Shown here: positions 1 to 8,810 of the stretch, piece by piece | Layout of the letters: each line of letters begins with the position of its first letter | Position numbering within the stretch: the stretch's first letter is position 1 | Assembly: GCA_006218025.1 (NCBI GenBank) | Contig: VBWA01000007.1 | Location: 1-64,000 of the forward strand | Reading direction: 5' to 3' | DNA: 64,000 nt | DNA from: Rhodocyclaceae bacterium | Lineage (GTDB): Bacteria > Pseudomonadota > Gammaproteobacteria > Burkholderiales > Rhodocyclaceae | Position numbers and translations under genes: made by a program | The notes under the pieces: generated by a model | The model's database searches: none | Told to the model about the DNA's origin: nothing | Seen by the model: only the letters and a program-made list of their open reading frames with translations

Positions 1-69
1 GCTACTAATTTGCTCGCTTCGCTCGGCTATCACCCGCCGCTCCGAACGAGTTGTTTCACACTGATACTC

Positions 70-558
70 ATGATCGATATCCTCGTATACCTGTTCGAAA
101 ACTACCTGCCCGATGCCTGCCCGGAACCTGCGGTGCTGGCCAGGAAGCTTTCGGCGGCGGGCTTCGGCAACGACGACATCAGCGCTGCGCTATCCTGGCT
201 TGACGGTCTCGCCGGCGAAGAAAGCGGGCCTTGCCGCAGACCGGCGCTGGCCAGTTCCATAAGGATTTACGACGAGGAAGAACAGGAACGGCTCTCCGCC
301 ACCTGTCGCGGCTTCATCAGCTTTCTGGAACAGCACGATGCCGTCGATGCCCCGCTGCGCGAAGCCATCATCGGGCGCGCTTTGGCCTTGCCGGACGCCG
401 AAATCAGCCTGGACCGGCTCAAGGTGATCGTGCTCGCCGTGATCTGGCGCTACCGGCACGAAGTCGATGCCCTGATCCTCGAGGAGCTCCTCGCCGAGGA
501 CGGCGAGGATGAGGCTTTCGGCGTCGGCGAAGACGTCGCGCGTATCCTGCTGAATTAA
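70..558 (+). CDS. smg: Smg family protein (DUF494)
   Basis: The product is about 162 residues and begins MIDILVYLFENY, the typical opening of the Smg/DUF494 family. These are small acidic cytoplasmic proteins of unknown biochemical role, usually encoded beside dprA and a topoisomerase gene. A TTG upstream at position 10 is in frame, but the ATG at 70 gives the family N-terminus and is preferred. The next gene is topoisomerase III, 83 nt downstream on the same strand, which is the common betaproteobacterial order. Only the family assignment is firm; no function can be inferred. Confidence 0.9.
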   Translation: MIDILVYLFENYLPDACPEPAVLARKLSAAGFGNDDISAALSWLDGLAGEESGPCRRPALASSIRIYDEEEQERLSATCRGFISFLEQHDAVDAPLREAIIGRALALPDAEISLDRLKVIVLAVIWRYRHEVDALILEELLAEDGEDEAFGVGEDVARILLN

Positions 559-641
559 GCCCCCGCTTGCCTAATTGAGAGAGGCGCGCTTATGATGCGC
601 CGCTCCCGATCGTGTATTGGCCCCGAATCGCCCAAAAAACA

Positions 642-3332
642 ATGTCAAAGCAACTGATCATCGCCGAGAAGCCCTCCGTCGCCCAGGATATCGCCAAGGC
701 GCTGGGCGGTTTCACGCGCACTGGCGACTACTTCGAGAGCGACGACTATGTGTTGTCCTCGGCCATCGGCCATCTGCTGGAACTGGCCGTGCCGGAGGAG
801 TACGACGTCAAGCGCGGCAAATGGAGCTTCACCCACTTGCCGATGATTCCGCCGCATTTCGCGCTGAATCCCATTGAAAGAACCCAGGAACGCCTGCGCC
901 TGCTGACGCGCCTGATCAAGCGCAAGGATGTCACCGGCCTGGTCAATGCCTGCGACGCCGGACGCGAAGGCGAGCTGATCTTTCGCTATGTCGCGCAGCA
1001 CGCCCTAGGCGCCAAGCAGAAGCCGATCCGCCGCCTTTGGCTGCAATCGATGACCGCTACGGCGATCCGCGATGGCTTCGCCCATTTGCGTACCGACAAC
1101 GAAATGCTGCCGCTGGCCGATGCCGCGCGCTGCCGTTCCGAAGCCGACTGGCTGATCGGCATCAACGGCACGCGCGCCATGACCGCCTTCAACTCGAAGG
1201 AAGGCGGCTTCTACAAGACGCCGGTGGGCCGCGTGCAAACGCCGACGCTCGCTATCATGGTCGAACGCGAAAGCCGCATTCGCGCCTTCGTCTCGCGCGA
1301 CTACTGGGAAGTCGAGGGCGAATTCCAGTGCGTCGCCGGCACCTACCGCGGCCGCTGGTTCGACGAAAAGTTCAGGAAGGCCGAGGACGAACATGCCCGC
1401 GCCGAACGCCTGTGGGACAAGGGTCGCGCCGAAGCCCTGCGCAAGAAATGCCTCGGCCAGCACGGCACGGTGGAAGAGGAAAGCAAACCCAAGACCGAAG
1501 CCTGCCCGATGCTCTACGACCTCACCTCGCTGCAGCGCGAGGCCAACGGCCGCTTCGGATTTTCGGCCAAGAACACCTTGGGGCTGGCCCAGGCGCTGTA
1601 CGAAAAGCACAAGGCGCTGACCTACCCGCGGACCGACGCCCGCCACCTGCCCGAGGACTACATCGGCACCGTCAAGGAAACCCTCGCCAACATGGCGGGC
1701 TCGCCCTACGCCACCTTTGCCGGCGCCATCATCAAGAATGGCTGGGTGCATCCGAACAAGCGCATTTTCAACAATGCCAAAATCTCGGACCACTTCGCCA
1801 TCATCCCCACCGGCGCCGCGCCGAAGAACCTCTCCGAACCGGAACAGAAGATCTACGACCTGGTCACCAAGCGCTTCCTCGCCATCTTCTATCCGTCCGC
1901 CGAATACAACATCACGACGCGCATCACCCGCATCGAACAGGAAGCCTTCAAGACCGAAGGCAAGGTGCTGGTGACGCCGGGCTGGCTCGCCGTGTATGGC
2001 AAGGAATCGCAGGAGACGCGCGAAGAAGCCGGCGAGAACCTGAACCTGCCGCCACTGGAAAAGAACGAGCGCATCTGGGCCAAGGATGTCGAGGTCAAGG
2101 CCAAGGCCACGCAGCCGCCGCCGCGCTTCACGGAAGCCACGCTGCTGACCGCCATGGAAGGTGCCGGCAAGCTGATCGAGGACGAGGAACTGCGCGAAGC
2201 CATGTCCGAGCGCGGCCTCGGCACGCCGGCGACACGCGCCGCGACGATCGAGGGCCTGCTGGCCGAGGAATACCTGCACCGCAACGGCCGCGAGCTGCAG
2301 CCGACGGCCAAGGCCTTCTCGCTGCTGTTCGCGCTGGAGAACCTCGGCGTCGATGAAATCCGTTCGCCCGAGCTGACCGGCGAATGGGAATACAAGCTCA
2401 AGGAAATGGAACACGGCCGCCTCGGCCGCGACGAGTTCATGAACCACATCATGGACAGGACGCGCGAGATGGTCGAGCGCATCAAGACCGGCGAACTGCC
2501 CGAAGCCGCCTTCTCGACGCTGAAGACACCCTGCCCGCGCTGTGGCGGCGTGATCCAGGAGAATTACAAGAAGTTCCAGTGCAAATCCTGCGACTACAGC
2601 CTGTGGAAAATCGTCGCCAGCCGGCAATGGGAGCCGGAGGAAATGGACGAACTGCTCACCAATCGCGTGATCGGTCCGCTGCAGGGCTTCCGCAGCAAAA
2701 TGGGGCGCCCCTTCGCGGCGATGATCAAGCTCAAGGACGACCACATGCCGGAATTCGATTTCGGCCAGTCGGACGCCGACGCCGACGCCGAGGAAGTCGA
2801 TTTCTCGGCCCAGGAATCCCTGGGCGTTTGCCCCAAATGCGGCGGCCGCGTTTTCGAACACGGAATGGCCTATGTCTGCGAAAAGGCCGTGGGCGCCGGG
2901 AAGACCTGCGATTTCCGCTCCGGCAAGGTGATCCTGCAACAGGAAGTCGCGCGCGGCGACATGCAGAAGCTGCTCGAAACCGGCAAGACCAACCTGCTCA
3001 AGGGCTTCATCTCCAACAAGACGCGGCGCAAGTTTTCCGCCTACCTGGTGCGCGATCCGGCCACCGGCAAGGTTGGGTTCGAGTTCGAACCGAGGGCACC
3101 GAAAGTCGGGGCCAAACCGGCGACCAAGACGGCCGAGGCAAAACCCGCAAGCGCAAAAGTTCCCGAAGGGACGCACCGCGCTGGCGCTGGCGATACGGCA
3201 AAGGAAGCCGTGGTCAAGAAGCCGGCAGTGAAAAAAGCGCCCGCGAAGAAGGCCGTGGCCAAAAAGCCCGCCGCAAAGAAACCGGCGACCAAGGCCGCGG
3301 CTAAAAAACCGGTAGTCAAGAAGGCCGAATGA
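642..3332 (+). CDS. topB: DNA topoisomerase III (type IA)
   Basis: Type IA topoisomerase of about 896 residues that cuts and passes single DNA strands, resolving recombination and replication intermediates. The Toprim start is IIAEKPSVAQ, the acidic motif is CDAGREGEL, and the active-site tyrosine lies in LTYPRTDA near residue 330. Two Cys clusters follow, CPRCGGV...CKSC near 631-650 and CPKCGG...C near 730-757, which are zinc-ribbon type and typical of TopB-like proteins with Topo I-like tails. The last 70 or so residues are a Lys/Ala/Pro-rich basic tail, probably DNA binding. ATG 642 is chosen over an in-frame GTG at 612 because it starts at the conserved MSKQLIIAEK. A decayed copy of the dispersed 23-nt repeat lies in the tail. 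Confidence 0.95.
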   Translation: MSKQLIIAEKPSVAQDIAKALGGFTRTGDYFESDDYVLSSAIGHLLELAVPEEYDVKRGKWSFTHLPMIPPHFALNPIERTQERLRLLTRLIKRKDVTGLVNACDAGREGELIFRYVAQHALGAKQKPIRRLWLQSMTATAIRDGFAHLRTDNEMLPLADAARCRSEADWLIGINGTRAMTAFNSKEGGFYKTPVGRVQTPTLAIMVERESRIRAFVSRDYWEVEGEFQCVAGTYRGRWFDEKFRKAEDEHARAERLWDKGRAEALRKKCLGQHGTVEEESKPKTEACPMLYDLTSLQREANGRFGFSAKNTLGLAQALYEKHKALTYPRTDARHLPEDYIGTVKETLANMAGSPYATFAGAIIKNGWVHPNKRIFNNAKISDHFAIIPTGAAPKNLSEPEQKIYDLVTKRFLAIFYPSAEYNITTRITRIEQEAFKTEGKVLVTPGWLAVYGKESQETREEAGENLNLPPLEKNERIWAKDVEVKAKATQPPPRFTEATLLTAMEGAGKLIEDEELREAMSERGLGTPATRAATIEGLLAEEYLHRNGRELQPTAKAFSLLFALENLGVDEIRSPELTGEWEYKLKEMEHGRLGRDEFMNHIMDRTREMVERIKTGELPEAAFSTLKTPCPRCGGVIQENYKKFQCKSCDYSLWKIVASRQWEPEEMDELLTNRVIGPLQGFRSKMGRPFAAMIKLKDDHMPEFDFGQSDADADAEEVDFSAQESLGVCPKCGGRVFEHGMAYVCEKAVGAGKTCDFRSGKVILQQEVARGDMQKLLETGKTNLLKGFISNKTRRKFSAYLVRDPATGKVGFEFEPRAPKVGAKPATKTAEAKPASAKVPEGTHRAGAGDTAKEAVVKKPAVKKAPAKKAVAKKPAAKKPATKAAAKKPVVKKAE
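3179..3201 (-). repeat. decayed copy of the dispersed 23-nt repeat, in topB tail
   Basis: About 18 of 23 positions match the window consensus in reverse orientation; the mismatches are mainly in the first four bases. The topB frame reads Ala-Gly-Ala-Gly-Asp-Thr-Ala, the same peptide as clearer copies elsewhere. It is in the low-complexity C-terminal tail. Confidence 0.45.
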
Positions 3333-3919
3333 CGCACGCGGCGCCTGTTACCCGCGCCGTCCTCGACTTCTGGTTCCTGCCGCCGGACCACCCCGCGCAT
3401 GGGCAAGCGCGCCCCGAATGGTTCCGCAAGGACGACAGCTTCGATGCCGCCATCCGCGAGCGCTTCGGTGCGAATGTCGAGGCCGCATTGCGCAGCAGCC
3501 ACGACGATGGATCCGACGAGGAACTGCTGGCGCGCATCCTGCTCCTCGACCAATTCACCCGCAATATCTTCCGCGGCACGCCGCGCGCCTTTGCCGGCGA
3601 CGCACAGGCCCACCGGTTGGCCGAAACGCTGGTCGCCGCGGGCCGCGACAAGAACCTCTCACCCTGCCAGCGCTGGTTCGTCTACCTGCCCTTCGAGCAC
3701 AGGGAGTCGCTGCTCGACCAGGAACGCTCGGTCGCACTCTTCGCCGGCCTGCGCCGCGAAATGCAGAACGAAACTTTCGACGGCGCCTACGACTACGCGC
3801 TGCGGCATCGCGAGGTGATCGTCCGCTTCGGCCGCTTTCCCCATCGCAATGCCATCCTCGGCCGCGCCTCGACGCCCGAGGAAATCGAGTTCCTCAAGCA
3901 GCCCGGCTCGTCTTTCTGA
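3329..3919 (+). CDS. DUF924 family protein
   Basis: The product of 196 residues opens with VLDFWF and carries ILLLDQFTRNIFRGT and PFEHRES blocks, all hallmarks of the DUF924 family. These are soluble all-helical, TPR-like proteins of unknown function that are common in proteobacteria. The start ATG overlaps the topB stop (ATGA), so the two genes are translationally coupled. A long perfect hairpin follows 28 nt after the stop. Confidence 0.85.
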   Translation: MTHAAPVTRAVLDFWFLPPDHPAHGQARPEWFRKDDSFDAAIRERFGANVEAALRSSHDDGSDEELLARILLLDQFTRNIFRGTPRAFAGDAQAHRLAETLVAAGRDKNLSPCQRWFVYLPFEHRESLLDQERSVALFAGLRREMQNETFDGAYDYALRHREVIVRFGRFPHRNAILGRASTPEEIEFLKQPGSSF

Positions 3920-3947
3920 CGTCCAGCCGGATCAGACAACCCGAGCC

Positions 3948-3987
3948 GCAAAGCAACAAGGCCCCTCACGGGGCCTTGTTGCTTTGC
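3948..3987. terminator. perfect 18-bp hairpin, bidirectional terminator
   Basis: Two perfectly complementary 18-nt arms flank a 4-nt loop (tcac). The upper stem is GGCCCC/GGGGCC and the lower stem is A/T-rich (AAGCAACAA/TTGTTGCTT), so either strand yields a stable hairpin with U-rich lower flank. It lies between the convergent DUF924 and rhlE genes. Confidence 0.8.
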
Positions 3988-4001
3988 GCGAACCTGATAT
4001 C

Positions 4002-5333
4002 TCAGCGATGCCGCTGGCCGCTGTGATGGCTGGCCGGCTTGGCTGCGCCGCCACCGCCCGAACGGGCCGGGCGCGGTGCACCGCTGCGATCGCCCGTGCC
4101 ACTACGCGTGCGAGCCTGGGCAGGCTTGTGCGCCGGAGTGCGTCCGGCGGCGGGACGCGGCACGGCGTGGGTGTGCTGCGGCTCGAAACCGGGCACGACC
4201 GAGGTTTCGATTTCGCGCTTCAACAGGCGTTCGATGTCGCGTAGCTGAATCCGTTCGTCGCTGCTCACCAGCGACAGGGCTTCGCCGCTGGCTCCGGCAC
4301 GGCCGGTGCGGCCGATGCGGTGGATGTAGTCTTCCGGCACGTTGGGCAGTTCGAAATTGACCACTCGCGGCAGGGAATCGATATCGAGGCCGCGTGCGGC
4401 GATGTCGGTCGCCACCAGCGCCGCGAGCTTGCCCGACTTGAAGTCGGCCAGCGCCCGGGTGCGGGCGTTCTGCGACTTGTTGCCGTGCAGCGCCGCAGTG
4501 CGCACGCCGGATTGCTCCAGCTTCTTGGCCAGCGCGTCGGAGCCATGTTTGGTGCGGCAGAAGACCAGCACCTGATGCCAGCCGTGGGCGGCGAACAAGT
4601 GCAGCAGCAGATCGCGCTTCTTGTCCTGGTCGACCTTGATCACCGAGTGCGACACCAGCTCTGCCGGCGCATTGCGGCGCGCGACCTCGACCATGGCGGG
4701 ATTGCGCAGCACGGTGTGGGCGAGTTCGCGCACTTCGGCGGCGAAGGTGGCGGAGAACATCAGGTTCTGCCTTTCTTTCGGCAGACGCTCGATGATGCGG
4801 CGGATGTCGCGGATGAAGCCCATGTCGAACATGCGGTCGGCTTCGTCGAGCACCAGGGTCTGGACTTTCGACAGGTCGACGGTGCGCTGGCCGAGGTGGT
4901 CGAGCAGGCGGCCGGGGGTGGCAACCAGGATGTCGATGCCGCGGCGCATGGTCTGAATCTGTGGGTTGATGCCGACGCCGCCGAATACGGCGAGGCTGCG
5001 CAGGCCGGTGTGGGCGCCATAGACGCGCACGCTTTCGAGTACCTGGGCGGCGAGTTCGCGCGTCGGTACCAGCACCAGCACGCGCGGGGCGGTGTGGGTG
5101 ACCTTTTGCAGCGGGCTGCCGGTTTGGCCAACGAGGGGGTTGGTCAGGCGCTGCAGGATCGGCAACACGAAGGCAGCCGTCTTGCCGGTGCCGGTCTGGG
5201 CCAGGGCTTCGAGATCGCGGCCGGCGAGAATGTGGGGGATGGCCTGTTGCTGGACAGGGGTGGGCGTGGTGTAGCCCTGCTCGCCAATGGCGCGCAGGAG
5301 CTCGGCCGACAGGCCGAGTTCGGAGAACTGCAT
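4002..5333 (-). CDS. rhlE: DEAD-box ATP-dependent RNA helicase, RhlE type
   Basis: RNA helicase of 443 residues that acts in ribosome assembly and RNA turnover. It begins with the Q-motif region [16 protein letters not shown]. Motif I is AQTGTGKT, Ia [32 protein letters not shown] and [12 protein letters not shown], in the expected order. After about residue 375 comes a disordered Arg/Pro/Ser/Gly-rich tail, usual in RhlE and likely to bind RNA. The start at 5333 gives the family N-terminus; in-frame sequence farther upstream has no family similarity. It is separated from ubiT by about 220 nt that should hold its own promoter. Confidence 0.95.
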   Translation of the reverse strand: MQFSELGLSAELLRAIGEQGYTTPTPVQQQAIPHILAGRDLEALAQTGTGKTAAFVLPILQRLTNPLVGQTGSPLQKVTHTAPRVLVLVPTRELAAQVLESVRVYGAHTGLRSLAVFGGVGINPQIQTMRRGIDILVATPGRLLDHLGQRTVDLSKVQTLVLDEADRMFDMGFIRDIRRIIERLPKERQNLMFSATFAAEVRELAHTVLRNPAMVEVARRNAPAELVSHSVIKVDQDKKRDLLLHLFAAHGWHQVLVFCRTKHGSDALAKKLEQSGVRTAALHGNKSQNARTRALADFKSGKLAALVATDIAARGLDIDSLPRVVNFELPNVPEDYIHRIGRTGRAGASGEALSLVSSDERIQLRDIERLLKREIETSVVPGFEPQHTHAVPRPAAGRTPAHKPAQARTRSGTGDRSGAPRPARSGGGGAAKPASHHSGQRHR

Positions 5334-5554
5334 GTTGATTACCTCTGAAGCCGACCCCCGCAATGTTGCAGGCCAATCTGGGCGGAAACTTCTATGGGGT
5401 GTAACCTTCTGGCGGACCGAGACAAACTCTATGTCGCCATTCAGGCACGACCGGCAGACTGGGGCGCGGTCGTTGAGGAGTTGAAGCGGGGCGGACTGTA
5501 ACACAGCCGGCCCCGCAAGCTCCGGATTTCTTTGCGGAACTGGCTGGACTGCGC
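5334..5554 (-). other. intergenic leader upstream of rhlE
   Basis: This 221-nt stretch between ubiT and rhlE has no credible coding frame. It would contain the rhlE promoter and a long 5-prime leader. I see no recognised RNA motif or clear operator in it. Confidence 0.4.
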
Positions 5555-6028
5555 TCAGGATTTCAGAAACGTCGGGCGCATGCCCTGCCACGACAGGCGC
5601 GGCCACTCGAGGGCATCGAGCATGTTCTTGACCCGCAGGCCCAGTTCGGTATCGCCCTCGATGGTCAGGCTGCGATTGAAGAACAGCGTATCCGGGTCTT
5701 CCTGCCGGCTCACCATCTGCAGGAAGGCCGACAGCCGCGCCGTGAAGTGCAGATCGGGCGTGCCCACCGAGATGAAGACCGGCCGGAACGCACCCTGGCG
5801 GTAGGCGAAATCGACCACCATGCCGGTGTCCAGCACCGTGACGCGAAATTGGCGGCCCTCGAGTTCCTGCAAGGTGTCCTCGGGCAGCACGCCGAGCTTG
5901 CGCGCGGCATTCAGCGCCAGCACCAGGTTCACCGAATGCGGCCATTGCGGCAGCCGCGCGCCCAGCCGCGCAACCAGCGGCGGCAGGATGAAGACGGGAA
6001 TCACGGGAAGCTTGAAACGGGTTGTCAT
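5555..6028 (-). CDS. ubiT: SCP2-domain ubiquinone biosynthesis accessory factor UbiT
   Basis: The product is 157 residues, with a short hydrophobic/proline-rich N-terminus followed by a sterol-carrier-protein-2-like domain. In E. coli UbiT is a lipid-binding accessory factor required for O2-independent ubiquinone synthesis, acting with UbiU and UbiV. Assignment rests on size, the SCP2-like pattern ([32 protein letters not shown]) and its place directly after ubiV with an 11-nt gap. The ATG at 6028 ([13 protein letters not shown]) is chosen as the first methionine after the ubiV stop. It is the last gene of the ubiU-ubiV-ubiT operon. Confidence 0.87.
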   Translation of the reverse strand: MTTRFKLPVIPVFILPPLVARLGARLPQWPHSVNLVLALNAARKLGVLPEDTLQELEGRQFRVTVLDTGMVVDFAYRQGAFRPVFISVGTPDLHFTARLSAFLQMVSRQEDPDTLFFNRSLTIEGDTELGLRVKNMLDALEWPRLSWQGMRPTFLKS

Positions 6029-6039
6029 TGCAAAACCTT

Positions 6040-6921
6040 TTAGGCGGCCTGCTGCACGATGCCGGCGCGGCCGAACCAGAAGCCATTGACCAGGCCGTCC
6101 GGCGCCCAAGCGGCGTCATCCACGGCCGGCCGGCCGCTGCGCGCCCGATCGAAGGCGTCGAGAATTTCGAAAGTATGCGCCGGCTGCGGGCTGATGCGCA
6201 CGGCATCGATGCCCTGGTCCAGCAGTTCGGGCATCTGCGCCAGCAGGCTGAAGGTCTGCGCCGACATGGTCTGGATGCCGTTCAGGGTGAGAAAGTGCTG
6301 CCCTTCGCGGGTGTTCACCAGCATGCCCTCCGGATGGTCGAGGCACTTGAACTGGCAGTCGTCCTTGTTGAGGCCGTAGTGGCGCGCGGTAAAACAGCGC
6401 GCAGAAAATGCCAGCGGCAGCTTGCCGAAGGCGAACACCTCGGTTTCCATGCCGGCCGGGCTCGTCCGGTGCAAATCCTCGATCACACTGCCGGCAACTT
6501 CCAGCGGCGGCAGCCAACGCCTGGCGCCTTGGGCGGCGAAGAAAGCCAGCGTGTGTTCGTTGTAGATGTTGAGGTGCGGACCGGCGACGAAGCCCAGGCC
6601 CTGGTCGCAGGCGATTTTGACCGCACCCAGATCGTTGGCCTCGATCATGCCGCCGGCATCAGCCATGAGACGGCGCAGGGCCTTGAGGTCGCTTTCGGAT
6701 TCGAGCAGGGCCTGTGCCGTGAGCACGACTTCCTTGCCCGCTTCGCGCAAGTCCTTCGCCAGACCGATCCAGTCCGCCGTGCGCAATTGCTGGCGGCGCG
6801 AACAGACGGCTTCGCCGAGATAGATGCGGTCTACGCCCGGATGCTGCGCCGCCTGGGCGTAGAACTCCATGACCTCGGCTTTCGGCCAGAAATACAGCAG
6901 GGGGCCCAATGTGATCTGCAT
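6040..6921 (-). CDS. ubiV: O2-independent ubiquinone hydroxylation protein UbiV (U32 family)
   Basis: Protein of 293 residues in the peptidase U32 family. With UbiU it performs the ring hydroxylations of ubiquinone synthesis without oxygen. The four Fe-S cysteines of UbiV are present: one in GEAVCSRR, then [18 protein letters not shown], whose x12 and x3 spacing equals that of E. coli C180, C193 and C197. The start ATG shares one base with the ubiU stop (TAATG), so translation is coupled. Known biology of the family suggests a heterodimer with UbiU, prephenate as hydroxyl donor, and a role under low oxygen. Confidence 0.93.
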   Translation of the reverse strand: MQITLGPLLYFWPKAEVMEFYAQAAQHPGVDRIYLGEAVCSRRQQLRTADWIGLAKDLREAGKEVVLTAQALLESESDLKALRRLMADAGGMIEANDLGAVKIACDQGLGFVAGPHLNIYNEHTLAFFAAQGARRWLPPLEVAGSVIEDLHRTSPAGMETEVFAFGKLPLAFSARCFTARHYGLNKDDCQFKCLDHPEGMLVNTREGQHFLTLNGIQTMSAQTFSLLAQMPELLDQGIDAVRISPQPAHTFEILDAFDRARSGRPAVDDAAWAPDGLVNGFWFGRAGIVQQAA

Positions 6922-7925
6922 TATCGCCACGGCCTGTTGTAGGCGCCAAGCGTAATTTGGGAACCCTCGGACACCTTGCCCAGTTCCGCCGCCCAAGCCG
7001 GCCTCACGCTGAACTTGTCCGGCGCGGCGATCGCGGCATCCAGTGCCTGGCGCAGGTTGCGGGTGACTTGCGCGACATAGGTCGGGCTGCGCTGACGGCC
7101 CTCGACCTTGATCGCGGCGACGCCGATCCTGATGATCTCCGGCAGCATTTCCAGCACGTTGAGGCTGGCCGGTTCTTCCATCGCGTAGTAGGTCTCGCCG
7201 GCGACTTCGAAGCGCCCCTTGCAGATGGTCGGGTAGCCGGCGTTCTCGTCGTTGCCGTAGCGGTCGATGAGGATGCCGTTGAGGCGTACGTCCATTTCGT
7301 TGGGTTTCTTTTCCCACTGCACATACTTGGCCGGCGAGCAGGCGCCGACCGTATTGGGCGATTCGCCGGTGGCGTAGGAAGACAACCAGCAGCGACCTTC
7401 GTTCATCACGCAGAGGCTGCCGAAGCCGAATACCTCGATTTCCACTTCGGTGTTGCGGATCACGTTCTCGACCTGGGCCAGCGTCAGTACGCGCGGCAGC
7501 ACCGCGCGCTGGATGCCGAATTTCTCGCGGCAGAAATTGATGGCTTCGTAACTGGTGGCGGAAGCCTGCACCGACAGGTGGCGGCGCAAGCCGGGGTGCG
7601 TCTTCGCCGCGTAGTCGAGCACCGCCGGGTCGGCGATGATCACCGCGTCGATGCCGAGATCGGCAGCCTTGTCGACCGAGGCTGTCCAGTCGGCGAAGCG
7701 CCCGGCCTGGGCATAGGTATTGATCGCCGCCAGCACCTTGCGGCCGCGCTGATGGGCGTAACGAATGCCTTCGGCCAAGCTCTTGTCGTCGAAATTGAGC
7801 CCGGCGAAGTTGCGCGCGTTGGTGTCGTTGCGAAAGCCGAGATAAACGTCGTCGGCGCCGTTGTCGACGGCCGCCTTGAGCGCCGCCAGACTGCCGGCCG
7901 GACATACCAGTTGAGGTTTAGCCAT
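6921..7925 (-). CDS. ubiU: O2-independent ubiquinone hydroxylation protein UbiU (U32 family)
   Basis: Protein of 334 residues, U32 family, and first gene of the ubiU-ubiV-ubiT operon. It begins with [20 protein letters not shown] and [20 protein letters not shown], very close to known UbiU. Its [4Fe-4S] cysteines are visible: CVMNEGRC, then GAC, then TICKGR, matching the C169/C176/C193/C232 pattern of E. coli UbiU. The start ATG follows a purine-rich region ending GCAGGA. An FNR-type box about 61 nt upstream suggests induction by oxygen limitation. Confidence 0.94.
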   Translation of the reverse strand: MAKPQLVCPAGSLAALKAAVDNGADDVYLGFRNDTNARNFAGLNFDDKSLAEGIRYAHQRGRKVLAAINTYAQAGRFADWTASVDKAADLGIDAVIIADPAVLDYAAKTHPGLRRHLSVQASATSYEAINFCREKFGIQRAVLPRVLTLAQVENVIRNTEVEIEVFGFGSLCVMNEGRCWLSSYATGESPNTVGACSPAKYVQWEKKPNEMDVRLNGILIDRYGNDENAGYPTICKGRFEVAGETYYAMEEPASLNVLEMLPEIIRIGVAAIKVEGRQRSPTYVAQVTRNLRQALDAAIAAPDKFSVRPAWAAELGKVSEGSQITLGAYNRPWR

Positions 7926-7951
7926 TCCTGCGCCCCCTGAAAGAGGGCCGG

Positions 7952-7993
7952 AGTGTAGACGAAAGCCCTGAAAAATCGGTTGATCAGGGTCAA
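7952..7993 (-). promoter_or_regulatory. FNR/ANR-type box and -10 of the ubiUVT operon
   Basis: TTGAT-cagg-GTCAA at 7980-7993 differs from the FNR consensus TTGAT-N4-ATCAA at one base. On the minus strand a TACACT hexamer (four of six to TATAAT) lies at 7957-7952. If transcription starts near 7945, the box centre sits at -41.5 and the hexamer at -12 to -7, exactly a class II FNR-activated promoter. No good -35 hexamer is present, as expected for such promoters. Confidence 0.65.
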
Positions 7994-8063
7994 AGAGGAG
8001 GACTTCAGGCATGTGGCTGACGGATAGCGGCGGCTTCGCACACCGAAGCGGCATGTCGCGGCA

Positions 8064-8092
8064 TTGTCGATACAACGCAACTTGCGTATAGT
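8064..8092 (+). promoter_or_regulatory. promoter and operator of the toxin-antitoxin operon
   Basis: TTGTCG (8064-8069) and TATAGT (8087-8092) form a sigma-70-like promoter with a 17-nt spacer. Inside the spacer is an odd 13-bp palindrome, ACGCAA-c-TTGCGT (8075-8087), a natural operator for the HTH antitoxin. The expected transcription start is at or next to the toxin ATG at 8099, so the message would be leaderless. Confidence 0.55.
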
Positions 8093-8098
8093 GACGCC

Positions 8099-8437
8099 AT
8101 GAAAGCGATGTTTGTCGAACTGCCGGCATTCGCGCGGTGTCGAGCGGAATACCTTGACGACGAGGGCTTGCGCGCCTTGCAGATAGCCTTGCTGGAGAAC
8201 CCCGAGGCGGGTGATGTGATCGAAGGCACGGGTGGCCTGCGCAAGCTGCGGCGCGCAGATCCGCGGCGTGGCAAAGGCAAACGCGGAGGGCTGCGGGTGA
8301 TTTACTACTGGTGGGATGGAAGGCACCAGTTCTGGCTTTTCACCCTCTATGACAAGAACGAAATGGACGACTTGAGTGCGAAGGAAAAGAAGCTGCTCAA
8401 GGACATGCTGAAGCGGGAACTGGAGGCACGACAATGA
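8099..8437 (+). CDS. RelE/HigB-like type II toxin
   Basis: Basic protein of 112 residues. It carries the RelE/HigB-like pattern: a Gly-Leu-Arg-Lys block (GTGGLRKLR) followed by GLRVIYYWW and LFTLYDKNEMDDLS. Members are usually ribosome-dependent mRNA endonucleases. The gene precedes and overlaps an HTH antitoxin by 4 nt (ATGA), the toxin-first order typical of hig modules. An alternative start three codons later is possible. The predicted promoter puts transcription start at the first ATG. Confidence 0.85.
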   Translation: MKAMFVELPAFARCRAEYLDDEGLRALQIALLENPEAGDVIEGTGGLRKLRRADPRRGKGKRGGLRVIYYWWDGRHQFWLFTLYDKNEMDDLSAKEKKLLKDMLKRELEARQ

Positions 8438-8778
8438 AAACTCAAACCACTGCCAAGGCCGGGGTAAAAAAGCGGACCCTGTTTTCAGAACTGGCCGAAG
8501 GTTTCGACGCGCTCGCCGAACAGCGTGCCGGCAAGCGCACTCTGCGCACCGAAACGGTGGAGAGCAAACCCGCACCCGAAATCGGTGCCGACGAACTGCT
8601 TGCGCTACGCGAGCGGCTGAAGCTGTCGCGGCCGGTTTTTGCCCGCTACCTGCGCACCAATCCGCGCACGCTGGAGAACTGGGAACAGGGACGCGCCCGC
8701 CCCAATGCCCAAGCGGCCTTGCTGATCCGCCTGGTGGAACGCTACCCGGACACCGTGGAGCGGCTGGCGACTATCTGA
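8434..8778 (+). CDS. HTH (Xre/HigA-like) antitoxin
   Basis: Protein of 114 residues. The basic N-terminal half probably wraps the toxin. The C-terminal half is an Xre-type helix-turn-helix: LLALRERLKLSRPVFARYL then NPRTLENWEQGRARPNAQA, a pattern of HigA-family antitoxins. It overlaps the toxin by 4 nt, so the two are coupled. The partner should repress the operon through the palindrome in the promoter spacer. The stop is 2 nt before a perfect copy of the dispersed repeat. Confidence 0.87.
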   Translation: MKTQTTAKAGVKKRTLFSELAEGFDALAEQRAGKRTLRTETVESKPAPEIGADELLALRERLKLSRPVFARYLRTNPRTLENWEQGRARPNAQAALLIRLVERYPDTVERLATI

Positions 8779-8779
8779 G

Positions 8780-8802
8780 TCGCCGTACCGCCAGCGCCGA
8801 CT
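8780..8802 (+). repeat. dispersed 23-nt repeat, perfect copy, intergenic
   Basis: Perfect match to the window consensus (arm TCGCCGTACCGC followed by core CAGCGCCGACT). It fills most of the 32-nt gap between the convergent antitoxin and DUF3501 genes and is not translated by either. Confidence 0.8.
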
Positions 8803-8810
8803 ATTGAGGA

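Noticed and set aside
54-69. parS-like half TGTTTCAC at the left edge
   Set aside because: Only eight bases match; the other half is unrelated.
1005-3176. Long open frame on the minus strand opposite topB
   Set aside because: Antisense frame in high-G+C DNA; the plus-strand gene has all conserved motifs and codon pattern.
7000-8000. Peptidase annotation of UbiU/UbiV (U32 family)
   Set aside because: The Fe-S cysteine spacing and gene order identify them as ubiquinone hydroxylation proteins rather than proteases.
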